Below, in pieces: positions 45,666-53,920 of a stretch of 64,000 nt of DNA; the stretch's first letter is position 1; every line of letters begins with the position of its first letter. Under the pieces are notes generated by a model, which had not been told where the DNA came from, did no database searches, and saw nothing but the letters and a program-made list of their open reading frames with translations. A program made the position numbers and the translations under genes. Origin of the DNA: Nocardioides alkalitolerans DSM 16699 (GTDB lineage: Bacteria; Actinomycetota; Actinomycetes; Propionibacteriales; Nocardioidaceae). The stretch covers positions 1,316,938-1,380,937 of the forward strand of contig NZ_KE384533.1 in NCBI RefSeq assembly GCF_000426525.1, given 5' to 3'.

Positions 45666-46495
45666 TGACCACGCTGACCCGCGACCCGCTCGAGGTGGGC
45701 GGGGTGACCGAGGCCGACGTACGACGTGCGCTCGACGTCGTCATCGACCCCGAGCTCGACGAGCCCATCACCGACCTCGGCTTCGTGCGCTCGGTGACGG
45801 TGGAGCCGGGTGGGGGAGACGGGGTGCTCGTGGACGTCCACCTGCGCCTGCCGACCTCGTTCTGCTCGCCGAACTTCGCCTACCTGATGGCCTCCGACAG
45901 CAAGGACGCGCTCACCACGCTGCCGGGCGTACGACGCGTGGTCGTCGCCCTCGACGACCACCACGACTCCGCGATCATCAACGCGGGCCTGGCGGCCGAC
46001 GCCGGCTACCGGGGCACCTTCGGGCACGAGGCCGAGGAGGACCTCGAGGAGCTGCGCGCGACCTTCCGGCGCAAGGCCCACACCGCGGCGATGGAGCGGT
46101 GCCTCACCGCCCTGCTCCGCGCCGACCGGTCGCTGCCGGAGGCGGCCGTGGGCGGGGTCGTGCTGGGCGACCTGCCGGACGACGAGCTGCGGGCGTCGCT
46201 GCTGCGGCGCCGGACGGCGGTCGGGCTCGGCAACCACCCGCAGGCGCCCGTGCTCGTCGACGCCGACGGGGTCGGCTACGCGCCCGACGAGGTGCCGATG
46301 GCCCTGCGGCGCGCCCGCTCGACCCGGATCTCGGTCGACGGCAACGCCCACTTCTGCCGGGGGCTGCTGCGCACGCGCTACCCGGACTCCGAGACCGACC
46401 AGACCCCGCGCGCGGCCGCCGACCCCGACCGCGCCTTCATCCCCCTCACCGACGTGGCGCCCGCGCGCGCCGTACAGAAGGAGCACGTGGCATGA
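45665..46495 (+). CDS. DUF59 (MIP18-like) iron-sulfur/metal cluster assembly protein
   Basis: 276 residues. The N-terminal 95 residues are a DUF59 domain (VTEADVRRALDVVIDPELDE, PITDLGFVRSV, LRLPTSFCSPNFAYLMASDS), as in SufT/PaaD-like factors. The C-terminal part (THE ETFRRKAHTAAMERCLTAL-type region, about 130-276) is specific to the version found in prm/mim clusters. A role in assembling or repairing the monooxygenase diiron centre or its reductase cluster is inferred. It is translationally coupled to both neighbours. Confidence 0.8.
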   Translation: MTTLTRDPLEVGGVTEADVRRALDVVIDPELDEPITDLGFVRSVTVEPGGGDGVLVDVHLRLPTSFCSPNFAYLMASDSKDALTTLPGVRRVVVALDDHHDSAIINAGLAADAGYRGTFGHEAEEDLEELRATFRRKAHTAAMERCLTALLRADRSLPEAAVGGVVLGDLPDDELRASLLRRRTAVGLGNHPQAPVLVDADGVGYAPDEVPMALRRARSTRISVDGNAHFCRGLLRTRYPDSETDQTPRAAADPDRAFIPLTDVAPARAVQKEHVA

Positions 46496-47529
46496 GCCAG
46501 ACCATGCGAGCCGTCCAGGTGGTCGGCTACCACCAGGCCCTCGAGATGACCGAGGTCCCGGTGCCGGAGCCCGCCGGCCCGTTCGACGTCGTCGTCAAGA
46601 TCGGCGGCGCCGGCGTGTGCCGCACCGACCTGCACATCCTCGAGGGCCAGTGGGCCCAGAAGTCCCAGGTGCAGCTGCCCTACACGATCGGGCACGAGAA
46701 CGCGGGCTGGGTGCACGCCGTCGGCTCGGCCGTCACCAACGTCGCCGAGGGCGACAAGGTGATCGTGCACCCCCTCATCACCTGCGGGCTGTGCCGTGCC
46801 TGCCGCTCGGGCGACGACGTGCACTGCCAGAACAACGAGTTCCCCGGCATCGACACGAACGGCGGGTACGCCGAGTACCTCCGCACGTCGGCCCGCAGCG
46901 TCGTGAAGATCGACGACTCGCTCGAGCCGGCCGACGTCGCCGCGCTCGCCGACGCCGGGCTGACGGCGTACCACGCGGTCGCCAAGGCGGCGCGGCGCCT
47001 GCGTCCCGGCCACCGGGCCGTGCTCATCGGCGCCGGCGGGCTGGGCCACATCGGCATCCAGGCGCTGCGGGCCATGTCGGCCGCGGAGATCGTGGTCGTC
47101 GACCGCAACCCCGACGCCGTGAAGCTGGCCCTCTCGATCGGCGCCGACCACGGTGTCGTCGCCGAGGGCGGCCAGGTCGCGGAGGTGCTCGAGCTGACCG
47201 GCGGCCGCGGCGCCGAGGTGGTCGTCGACTTCGTCGGCGAGGGCGGGTCGACGGCCGAGGGCGTGCAGATGCTGCAGCAGGCGGGCGACTACCACGTGGT
47301 CGGGTACGGCGAGAACCTCGACGTGCCGACCATCGACATCATCAGCGCCGAGATCAACTTCATCGGCAACCTCGTGGGGTCCTACAACGACCTCACCGAG
47401 CTGATGGTGCTCGCGGCCCGGGGCGACGTGAAGCTGCACACCCAGAAATACGCGCTCGACGACTTCGCCACCGCCGTCGCCGACCTCGACGCCGGCACGG
47501 TGCGCGGCCGCGCGATCCTCGTGCCGTAG
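46492..47529 (+). CDS. Zinc-type alcohol dehydrogenase (MDR family, NAD(P)-dependent)
   Basis: 345 residues. Catalytic zinc ligands fit C42-type CRTDLH, GHENAGWVH and the structural-zinc loop CGLCRACRSGDDVHC (four Cys). The Rossmann motif is GAGGLGHIGIQALRA. It is the alcohol dehydrogenase that normally follows the amidohydrolase and DUF59 genes in propane-monooxygenase clusters, where it oxidises secondary or primary alcohols formed by the oxygenase. Its start overlaps the DUF59 stop by 4 bp. It ends 4 bp before the convergent LysR gene, so no GroEL-like gene follows. Confidence 0.9.
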   Translation: MSQTMRAVQVVGYHQALEMTEVPVPEPAGPFDVVVKIGGAGVCRTDLHILEGQWAQKSQVQLPYTIGHENAGWVHAVGSAVTNVAEGDKVIVHPLITCGLCRACRSGDDVHCQNNEFPGIDTNGGYAEYLRTSARSVVKIDDSLEPADVAALADAGLTAYHAVAKAARRLRPGHRAVLIGAGGLGHIGIQALRAMSAAEIVVVDRNPDAVKLALSIGADHGVVAEGGQVAEVLELTGGRGAEVVVDFVGEGGSTAEGVQMLQQAGDYHVVGYGENLDVPTIDIISAEINFIGNLVGSYNDLTELMVLAARGDVKLHTQKYALDDFATAVADLDAGTVRGRAILVP

Positions 47530-47533
47530 GGCG

Positions 47534-48466
47534 TCACCCGGGTCCGGTCGGGTCCGCCGCCGCCTCCGCCTGCCCCGCCAGGGTCCGCAGCAGCAGGGCC
47601 AGCGGGGGCCAGTCGGCCCGCCCGGCGCGGGTGACGGCGTACGCCCGCAGCGCGACGCCGGGGGAGCGCAGCGGGAGCAGGCGCACGCCGGGGCGCACCG
47701 GCTGGTCGGCCGGCAGCAGGGCGACGCCGAGACCGGTGGCGACGAGCTCCTGCACGAGGTCGAGGCTGTCGGCGCGATGGGTGATGTCGGGGACGAAGCC
47801 GGCCGTCGCAGCCAGCATGCGCACGACGTCCTCGTCGGCGGTGCCGCGGGAGTTCACGATCCACGGGGCGTCGGCGACGCGCGCGACGACCTCGGCCGCG
47901 GTGCCGCCGCCCGCGACCGCCTCCGCCCCGTCGGTCGCCGTGCCCGGCACCCCCAGCGCCCACGGCGCCGACCACAGCGGTCGCGCCACGAGCGCCCGGT
48001 CGAGCGTCATCGGCGCCAGGTCGTAGTCGTAGGTGAGCGCCAGGTCGAGGTCGTCGGCGAGCAGCAGCGCGTGGGCCTCGGCCGGCTCGAACTCGCTCAC
48101 CAGCAGCCGGACCCGCGGGTGGTCCGCGGCCAGCGTCCGCAGTGCGGGCAGCAGGCTGCGACGTACGGCGGTCGCGAACCCGCCGACGCGCAGGTTGCCG
48201 GCCGGCTCGGCGGACGGGTCGAGGTCGGCCCGCGCCGACTCCACGGCCGCGAGGATCGTCACGGCGTGGTCGGCGAGGCGTTCGCCGGCGGGGGTGAGCC
48301 GCACGCGACGGCCGTCGGGCTCCAGGAGCGCCGTACCGGCCTCGCGCGCCAGCGCGGCCAGCTGCTGCGAGACCGTCGACGTCGTCGTGCCGAGCTCGTC
48401 GGCCACCTCGCGCATCGAGCCGAGGCGGGAGAGCGCGAGGAGCAGCTCGAGGCGACGGACGTCCAT
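47534..48466 (-). CDS. LysR family transcriptional regulator
   Basis: 310 residues. The N-terminal winged helix-turn-helix (MDVRRLELLLALSRLGSMRE, VADELGTTTSTVSQQLAALA) is followed by an effector domain with LRVGGFATAVRRSLLPALRT. It resembles ArgP/IlvR-like actinobacterial LysR proteins paired with EamA exporters. It is divergent from the EamA gene across 83 bp and probably controls it. It converges on the alcohol dehydrogenase gene. Confidence 0.9.
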   Translation of the reverse strand: MDVRRLELLLALSRLGSMREVADELGTTTSTVSQQLAALAREAGTALLEPDGRRVRLTPAGERLADHAVTILAAVESARADLDPSAEPAGNLRVGGFATAVRRSLLPALRTLAADHPRVRLLVSEFEPAEAHALLLADDLDLALTYDYDLAPMTLDRALVARPLWSAPWALGVPGTATDGAEAVAGGGTAAEVVARVADAPWIVNSRGTADEDVVRMLAATAGFVPDITHRADSLDLVQELVATGLGVALLPADQPVRPGVRLLPLRSPGVALRAYAVTRAGRADWPPLALLLRTLAGQAEAAADPTGPG

Positions 48467-48497
48467 GACGGCATTGTCCGGTGATCGTGAACGGAAT

Positions 48498-48518
48498 GTC
48501 CATGATTCTCACGTGGAC
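48498..48518. promoter_or_regulatory. Imperfect 21-bp dyad, possible LysR site
   Basis: GTCCATG (48498-48504) and CGTGGAC (48512-48518) form an inverted repeat with one mismatch around 7 bp, in the LysR/EamA divergent promoter. TACTGT near 48540 could be a -10 box for the EamA gene. Both are tentative. Confidence 0.3.
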
Positions 48519-48549
48519 GCGGACGGTCGCCGCCCCGTCTACTGTCCGC

Positions 48550-49485
48550 ATGACCCCCGCACGCACCGGCGCCTCGCTCGCCCTCGCCGCCATGCTCTGC
48601 GTCCAGCTCGGCATCGCCGTCTCGGTCGGTCTCGCCGAGCGCGTCGGCGCCGACGGGGCCGCGTGGCTGCGGCTCGTGTGGGCGGGACTCATCGTGCTCG
48701 TGGTGCTGCGACCACGCCGGGGGTCGATGTCCGGGCGCGCGTTCCGCACCTGCGTCGCGCTGGGCGTCGTGACCGCGGGGATCACGATGCTCTTCATGGT
48801 GGCGGTCTCGCGGCTGCCGATGGGCACGGCGAGCGCGCTCGAGTTCCTCGGGCCGCTCTCGGTCGCGGTGCTCCGGGGGCGGGGCACCGTCGCCCGGCTG
48901 CTGTGGCCCGCGCTGGCCGCCGTCGGCGTGCTGCTCCTGACCGAGCCGTGGCACGGCGGGGTCGACCTCGTCGGCGTGGCCGCGGCGCTCGGGGCGGCCG
49001 TGTGCTGGGCGGGCTACATCGTGCTGACGCAGCGGGTCGGCGACGAGGTCGCGGGCGTGCAGGGCCTCGCCGTCTCGATGCCGGTGGCCGGCCTGGTCGC
49101 CACCGGGGTCGTGCTCGCGCTGCCGGGCAGCCAGGCGATGGGGTCGCTGACCTGGGAGGTCGTGCTCCTCGGTGTCGCGCTCGCCGTGCTGCTGCCCGTC
49201 GTGCCGTTCGCGCTGGAGATGGTCGCGCTGCGGCGGCTGACCGCGGCCGCCTTCGGCACCCTCATGTGTCTCGAGCCCGCCATCGCGCTGGTGATCGGGC
49301 TCGTCGTGCTCGGCCAGGTGCCCGGACCGGCGGCCGTGGTCGGGCTCGTGCTGGTGGTCGCGGCGGGGCTCGGGGCGGAGCGGTCCGGGGCGCGGAGCGC
49401 GGAGCCGGGCGGGGAGGGCGCACCGGGCGGGCCGGTCGAGCCCGCCTGCGGCGTCGGCGACGAGCTGGCGGCCGCGCCGCGCTGA
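48550..49485 (+). CDS. EamA family transporter (RhtA-like exporter)
   Basis: 311 residues from ATG 48550. Ten hydrophobic helices in two EamA halves; the sequence resembles the RhtA threonine/homoserine exporter group (VSVGLAERVGADGAAWLRLV, FLGPLSVAVLRGRG, and late in repeat 2 AFGTLMCLEPAIALVIGLVV). It probably exports an amino acid or related metabolite under the divergent LysR regulator. The C-terminal 35 residues are a Gly/Pro-rich tail. Confidence 0.85.
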   Translation: MTPARTGASLALAAMLCVQLGIAVSVGLAERVGADGAAWLRLVWAGLIVLVVLRPRRGSMSGRAFRTCVALGVVTAGITMLFMVAVSRLPMGTASALEFLGPLSVAVLRGRGTVARLLWPALAAVGVLLLTEPWHGGVDLVGVAAALGAAVCWAGYIVLTQRVGDEVAGVQGLAVSMPVAGLVATGVVLALPGSQAMGSLTWEVVLLGVALAVLLPVVPFALEMVALRRLTAAAFGTLMCLEPAIALVIGLVVLGQVPGPAAVVGLVLVVAAGLGAERSGARSAEPGGEGAPGGPVEPACGVGDELAAAPR

Positions 49486-49509
49486 GGCCGGGGCGTCGGG
49501 TGGCTCGGG

Positions 49510-49628
49510 TGGCTCGGGTGGTTGCGGACTGAGGCCCGCGGAGAGTGACGGTGTGAGTCCGCACCCGGGGGTGGCTCGGGTGGGTGCGGGCTGAGGCCCG
49601 CGGAAAGTGACGGTGTGAGTCCGCACCC
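49510..49628. repeat. Two tandem 57-bp stem-loop repeats
   Basis: Copies at 49510-49566 and 49572-49628 differ at only three positions. Each contains an inverted repeat TGCGGACT...AGTCCGCA (the second copy has GGGCT on the left) enclosing GAGGCCCGCGG and GTGACGGTGTG. They fill the space between the convergent EamA gene and the gene ending at 49677, so they may serve as bidirectional terminators or be a small dispersed repeat. Confidence 0.85.
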
Positions 49629-49676
49629 ACCGGCCCGGCACCCGCCCACCCACCCGCCGCCCCCGTCCACCCAGGC

Positions 49677-50426
49677 TCAGCCGATCGGCGCCAGGGCCGC
49701 CACGTCGGCGACGTCCACGCGCGTGCACCAGCGGCGCGTGCGGGCCAGGGTCTCCGCGTCGTACGACGCGAGCGCGGCCGCCGCGTCGCCGGCCAGCAGG
49801 CGGGCCGCCTCGTCCGGCTCGCCGTCGAGGCAGGCGCGGGCGGCGGCGAGGGTGGCGACGGGGTCCGGGGTGCCGGCCCCGACGACCTCGAACGGCACCT
49901 CCCGGTCGAGCGCCGCGTCCATCAGTGCGGGCAGCGTGCGGGCGTCCCCGCCCGGCAGGCCCGCGCGCAGCTCGGCGGCCGCGGCCTCGTCGAGCGCCGC
50001 CTCGATCGCGTAGGGGCTCGCCCCGAACGACGGCAGCACGACCGTCACCGGGATCTCCTCGTCGTCGTCCCCGAGCGGCAGCAGACCGGAGGCCCTGACC
50101 TGGTCGACGGCGGCGACCACGCGCCGTACGTTGCCCGCCAGGTCGTCCACGTCGCGCAGCGTCGTGCGCACGCCGGCGAGCGGCAGGCCGACGCGGGAGG
50201 CCAGCCCGAGCGGGCCGTTCAGCTGGGCGGCGCCGCCGGACAGCACGACCGTGAGCGGTACGGCGCCGGCCCGCGCCCGTGGGAGGTCGCGGTCCAGCAC
50301 GGCGACGCTGCCGACGAGGCCGTCGGCGGCGGGCTCCGCGGCCAGCAGCGCGGCGACGTCGGCACCCTCGGCGAGGGCGGCGGTGGAGGTGAGGAGTCCG
50401 GCGAGGAAGGGCGGTACGGCGCTCAT
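49677..50426 (-). CDS. Hypothetical protein
   Basis: 249 residues, soluble, Ala-rich, with no recognisable motif that I can name. Segments such as PLTVVLSGGAAQLNGPLGLA and IPVTVVLPSFGASPYAIEAA look like beta-alpha repeats of a barrel-like fold. The ATG at 50426 begins MSAVPPFLAGLLTSTAALAE. It follows the glycosyltransferase gene (minus strand, 45 bp) and may share its transcript. Confidence 0.65.
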   Translation of the reverse strand: MSAVPPFLAGLLTSTAALAEGADVAALLAAEPAADGLVGSVAVLDRDLPRARAGAVPLTVVLSGGAAQLNGPLGLASRVGLPLAGVRTTLRDVDDLAGNVRRVVAAVDQVRASGLLPLGDDDEEIPVTVVLPSFGASPYAIEAALDEAAAAELRAGLPGGDARTLPALMDAALDREVPFEVVGAGTPDPVATLAAARACLDGEPDEAARLLAGDAAAALASYDAETLARTRRWCTRVDVADVAALAPIG

Positions 50427-50471
50427 CCGATCGAGGCTAGCGCCCGGCGGGCACGTCGCTCACGGCCCGTC

Positions 50472-51617
50472 TCAGGCCGCGAGGCGACGGCGGGTGGTGC
50501 CGCCGATGCGCTCGTGCACCTCGAGCATCCGGTCGACGCAGGCCGACCACGGGAACTGCTCGGCGCGGCGGCGGGCGGCGGCGCGGCGCAGCTGCTCGGG
50601 TCGCGCGGCGACGGCCTCGACGGCCTCGGCGAGCGCGGTCGGGCGCGGCGGGGCCCAGGCGCCGGACGCCTCGTCGACCAGCTCGCGCGCGCCGCCCGTG
50701 GAGGCCGTGACGACCGGAGTGCCGCAGGCCAGCGCCTCGAGCACGGCGAGTCCGAACGTCTCGCCCGGGCACACCGAGAGCGCCACGTCGGCGGCGGCGA
50801 TGCGGGCGGCCAGCTCGTGGCGGTCCGCGACGTGGCCGTGGAAGGTGACGGGGGCGCGTCCGGCGATCGCCCGCAGCTCGGCGGCGTGGGGCCCGTCGCC
50901 GTACACGTCGAGGTGCACCGGCGCGCCGCGACGGTGCAGCTCGACCGCGGTGGCGACCGCGAGGTGGGGCGACTTCTCCCGCGAGAGCCGGCCGACGTGC
51001 ACGAGGCGCAGCGGGCGGTCCGCGCTGACGGGGGTGTCGAACGCCGCGGCGGGGCGGGGCTGCGGGCGGAACGTCGCCAGGTCGACCCCGAGCGGGATCC
51101 GGGCCAGCGGGCAGCCCGCCGCGGCGGCCGCCAGCCGGAACTCGGCGCGCGCGAAGCCCGAGGTCACCACGATGGTGTCGAACTGACGCACCAGCACCTT
51201 GTTGTAGAGACCGATCGTCGTCTTCACGCTGCTGTCGAGCCGCATGCGCATCGACAGCATGTGGTCGAGGCGCTCGTGGGAGAACAGCACCGAGCCGACG
51301 CCGGTGCGCCGCGCCCAGCGCGTCACCGGCAGCAGGGTGGACTTGTCGTTGATCTCGATGGCCGTCGGACCGAACCGTTCGAGCGCGTCGATGACCCGCC
51401 ACGGCTCCACGATGAGGCGGTAGCTGGCGCCGACCCGCGGGGCGCGCAGCTGCACGACGTCGCCGAGCTCGGTCGAGAAGCGGGCGTCGGTGGGGCCGGG
51501 CACGACCAGCAGACGCTGGACGCCGGCCTCGACGTACCCCTCCGCGAGGGCCTGGACGGCCGTCTTCATCCCGCCCGAGGCCGGGCCGATGAAGTTGGCG
51601 AGCTGAGCGATGCGCAC
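50472..51617 (-). CDS. Glycosyltransferase family 4
   Basis: 381 residues with a GTG start. A GT-B fold: the N-terminal acceptor domain begins RIAQLANFIGPASGGMKTAV, and the C-terminal donor domain has VHVGRLSREKSPHLAVATAV, DVYGDGPHAAELRAIAGRAP and the E-x7-E type motif CPGETFGLAVLEALACGTPV. Such enzymes transfer mannose or other sugars from nucleotide donors to lipids or glycans at the inner membrane face. It is divergent from the pirin gene. Specific acceptor is unknown. Confidence 0.88.
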   Translation of the reverse strand: MRIAQLANFIGPASGGMKTAVQALAEGYVEAGVQRLLVVPGPTDARFSTELGDVVQLRAPRVGASYRLIVEPWRVIDALERFGPTAIEINDKSTLLPVTRWARRTGVGSVLFSHERLDHMLSMRMRLDSSVKTTIGLYNKVLVRQFDTIVVTSGFARAEFRLAAAAAGCPLARIPLGVDLATFRPQPRPAAAFDTPVSADRPLRLVHVGRLSREKSPHLAVATAVELHRRGAPVHLDVYGDGPHAAELRAIAGRAPVTFHGHVADRHELAARIAAADVALSVCPGETFGLAVLEALACGTPVVTASTGGARELVDEASGAWAPPRPTALAEAVEAVAARPEQLRRAAARRRAEQFPWSACVDRMLEVHERIGGTTRRRLAA

Positions 51618-51713
51618 AGGTCGTGACAGTGCCCGGACGGGGTGAACGGGCGGCGAGACCGCGGTGGACCCGGGGTGTCACCTGCGCGTTGACGCGCCCG
51701 GGAGGATGGGCGC

Positions 51714-52751
51714 ATGAGCAACCTCGAGACCCGGCCCGACGAGGTCGAGTGCCGCAGCGGCGACGAGCAGGTCGGCACCGTCGAGATCCTGCCCCCGCGC
51801 GAGGTCCCGCTGGGCGGACCGCGGGCGATGCGCGTACGACGCACGCTGCCGCAGCGCTCGCGCTCGCTGATCGGGGCCTGGTGCTTCGTCGACCACTACG
51901 GGCCCGACCAGGTCGCCGAGTCGGGCGGCATGTCGGTCGCGCCGCACCCGCACACCGGGCTGCAGACGGTGTCGTGGCTCTTCACCGGCGAGATCGAGCA
52001 CCGCGACTCGGTGGGCACGCACGCGATGGTGCGGCCCGGCGAGGTGAACCTCATGACCGGCGGGCGCGGCATCAGCCACTCGGAGGTGTCGACGCCGGGC
52101 ACGACCGAGCTGCACGGGGCCCAGCTGTGGGTGGCGCTGCCCGACGCCGACCGTCACACCGCGCCCGCGTTCGCCCACCACGTGCCGACGGCGGTGCGGG
52201 TCGACGGGGTGGACGGGGCGCCCGGCCTCGAGGCCCGGGTGTTCGTCGGGTCGCTGCTCGGCTCGACCTCCCCGGTCGACACGTTCACGCCGCTCCTCGG
52301 TGCCGAGCTGCTGCTGGAGCCGGGCGCGACGGTGCGGATCCCGGTCGACGGCACCTTCGAGCACGGGGTGCTCGTGGACCGTGGTGCCGTCTCGGTGGGT
52401 CCGGTCGGCGGGGCGGGCGAGCGGGCGGGGTGGAGCGAGCTGGCCTACGTCGCCCCCGGCGCAACGGCCCTGGAGCTCACGACGTACGACGAGGGCGCGC
52501 GCCTGCTGCTGCTCGGCGGGCCGCCGTTCGGCGAGGCGATCGTCATGTGGTGGAACTTCGTGGGCCGCACCCACGAGGAGGTCGTGGCCTACCGCGCCGA
52601 GTGGCAGGCGCAGGTGACGGCCGGCGGCGACGCGGTGGTGGGCGACTCGCAGGACGTGGCCGACGGCCGCTTCGGCGTGGTCGTCGGCGACCACCTGCCC
52701 CCGATCCCGGCGCCCGAGATGCCGAACGCGAGGCTGAAGGAGCGGCGGTGA
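51714..52751 (+). CDS. Pirin family protein
   Basis: 345 residues, a bicupin. The N-terminal pirin metal site is visible as SVAPHPHTGLQTVSWLFTGE with RDSVGTHAMVRPGEVNLMTG and GRGISHSE following. The C-terminal cupin contains LLLLGGPPFGEAIVMWWNFV. Pirins bind iron and act as redox-sensitive co-regulators or quercetinase-like dioxygenases. It is followed, with a 4-bp overlap, by the Tag glycosylase gene. Confidence 0.9.
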   Translation: MSNLETRPDEVECRSGDEQVGTVEILPPREVPLGGPRAMRVRRTLPQRSRSLIGAWCFVDHYGPDQVAESGGMSVAPHPHTGLQTVSWLFTGEIEHRDSVGTHAMVRPGEVNLMTGGRGISHSEVSTPGTTELHGAQLWVALPDADRHTAPAFAHHVPTAVRVDGVDGAPGLEARVFVGSLLGSTSPVDTFTPLLGAELLLEPGATVRIPVDGTFEHGVLVDRGAVSVGPVGGAGERAGWSELAYVAPGATALELTTYDEGARLLLLGGPPFGEAIVMWWNFVGRTHEEVVAYRAEWQAQVTAGGDAVVGDSQDVADGRFGVVVGDHLPPIPAPEMPNARLKERR

Positions 52752-53407
52752 GCGGGGCCGTCGACCGCTCCGACCTGGGGGACCTGGGGGACGCCGTCGT
52801 CGGTGAGGACGGCGTCCCGCGGTGCGTCTGGGCCGCCCGCCCGGGCGAGATGCGGGACTACCACGACACCGAGTGGGGCGTGCCCGTGCGCGTCGGCGGG
52901 GTGGCGGGGGAGACGGCGTACTTCGAGCGCCTCACCCTCGAGGCCTTCCAGTCGGGGCTGTCGTGGGCCACGATCCTCGCGAAGCGACCGGCCTTCCGGG
53001 AGGTCTTCGCGGGCTTCGAGGCCGAGGCCGTCGCCGCGTACGGCGAGAGCGAGCGCGTCGCGCTGATGGCCGACGCCCGGATCGTGCGCAACCGCGCCAA
53101 GATCGACGCCACCCTCGTCAACGCGCGGGCCGTGCTGGCGATGCGTGACGCCGACGGCGAGGACGGGTTCGCGGCGTTCCTGGCGTCGTACGCGCCCGAG
53201 GTCGGACCCGCCCCTCGCACCCTCGACGAGGTGCCGGCGACCTCGCCCGAGTCGCTGGCGCTCAGCAAGGCCCTGAAGAAGCGGGGTTTTACCTTCGTCG
53301 GACCCACCACCATGCACGCCCTCATGGAGGCCACGGGCCTCGTCGACACGCACCTCGTGGGGTGCCACCGCCGGGGCGTCGCCGAGTTGTCGGGTCTGCA
53401 CGGCTGA
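52748..53407 (+). CDS. tag: DNA-3-methyladenine glycosylase I
   Basis: 219 residues with a GTG start (GTGA overlap with pirin). The Tag family is shown by RCVWAARPGEMRDYHDTEWG, LTLEAFQSGLSWATILAKRP, the helix-hairpin-helix-like region and GFTFVGPTTMHALMEATGLV. The zinc-ligand residues fit C26/H40 and the late CHRR with the preceding His (VDTHLVGCHRR). It excises 3-methyladenine from DNA. The last eight residues (AELSGLHG) and stop codon are encoded by a copy of the dispersed 20-bp repeat, so the C-terminus has been rewritten by the repeat. Confidence 0.92.
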   Translation: MSGAVDRSDLGDLGDAVVGEDGVPRCVWAARPGEMRDYHDTEWGVPVRVGGVAGETAYFERLTLEAFQSGLSWATILAKRPAFREVFAGFEAEAVAAYGESERVALMADARIVRNRAKIDATLVNARAVLAMRDADGEDGFAAFLASYAPEVGPAPRTLDEVPATSPESLALSKALKKRGFTFVGPTTMHALMEATGLVDTHLVGCHRRGVAELSGLHG

Positions 53408-53528
53408 GACGCGCCGAGTTGTCGGGTCTGCACGGTTGAGCGGCGCCGAGTTGTCGTGTCTGCACGGTTGAGCGGCGCCGAGTTGTCGCGTCTGCACGCG
53501 TGTACGGCGCCGAGCCGGCAGTTCTGCT
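53381..53528. repeat. Direct array of four and a partial fifth 20-bp repeat unit, 32-bp period (locus C)
   Basis: Units GCCGAGTTGTCGGGTCTGCA and variants start at 53381, 53413, 53445 and 53477, exactly 32 bp apart. A degenerate fifth (GCCGAGCCGGCA) starts at 53509. The 12-bp connectors are also similar (CGGTTGAGCGGC in two of them). The first unit lies inside the end of the tag coding sequence. It separates tag from the convergent membrane-protein gene. Confidence 0.92.
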
Positions 53529-53532
53529 GCGC

Positions 53533-53898
53533 TCAGAGCACCCAGATCGCGCCGATGATCGCCGGCACCGGCCCGGCGAGGAGCCACCAGCTCAGCGGCG
53601 ACTTCTCGTGGATCGCGAGGGCGGCGACCATGCCGCCGAGGCCGAGGAAGACGCAGATGACGAGCAGGCCGACCTTCGCGTCGAGGTGCCCGTCGATGCT
53701 GTGCGCGAAGATCACGAGCCCGCCGATGAAGTGCAGCACCGTCGTCAGGAGCAGGGCTGACATCACGCGCTGCTGGACCTTCGAGAGACCGGCGTCCCGC
53801 GCGGCCACCGTCGTACGCGGCGGGGGGTTGTCGAAGTCGATGAGGTGCTTGCGCCGGCGGTCCGGCTGACCTGCTTTTTCGACCGATGATTGGGGCAC
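53533..53898 (-). CDS. Small membrane protein
   Basis: 121 residues with a GTG start. A basic N-terminal tail of about 45 residues is followed by three membrane helices (VMSALLLTTVLHFIGGLVIF, VGLLVICVFLGLGGMVAALA and WWLLAGPVPAIIGAIWVL). There is no named family. It is divergent from the OhrR-like gene across only 22 bp, so the two probably share control. Confidence 0.65.
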   Translation of the reverse strand: MPQSSVEKAGQPDRRRKHLIDFDNPPPRTTVAARDAGLSKVQQRVMSALLLTTVLHFIGGLVIFAHSIDGHLDAKVGLLVICVFLGLGGMVAALAIHEKSPLSWWLLAGPVPAIIGAIWVL

Positions 53899-53920
53899 AA
53901 AGCAATGCTACTCTCCGCCG

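Noticed and set aside
53381..53528. CRISPR array suggested by four regularly spaced direct repeats
   Set aside because: The 20-bp units have mismatches, the 12-bp connectors are too short and are themselves similar, the same unit occurs in both orientations at other loci, and no cas genes are present.
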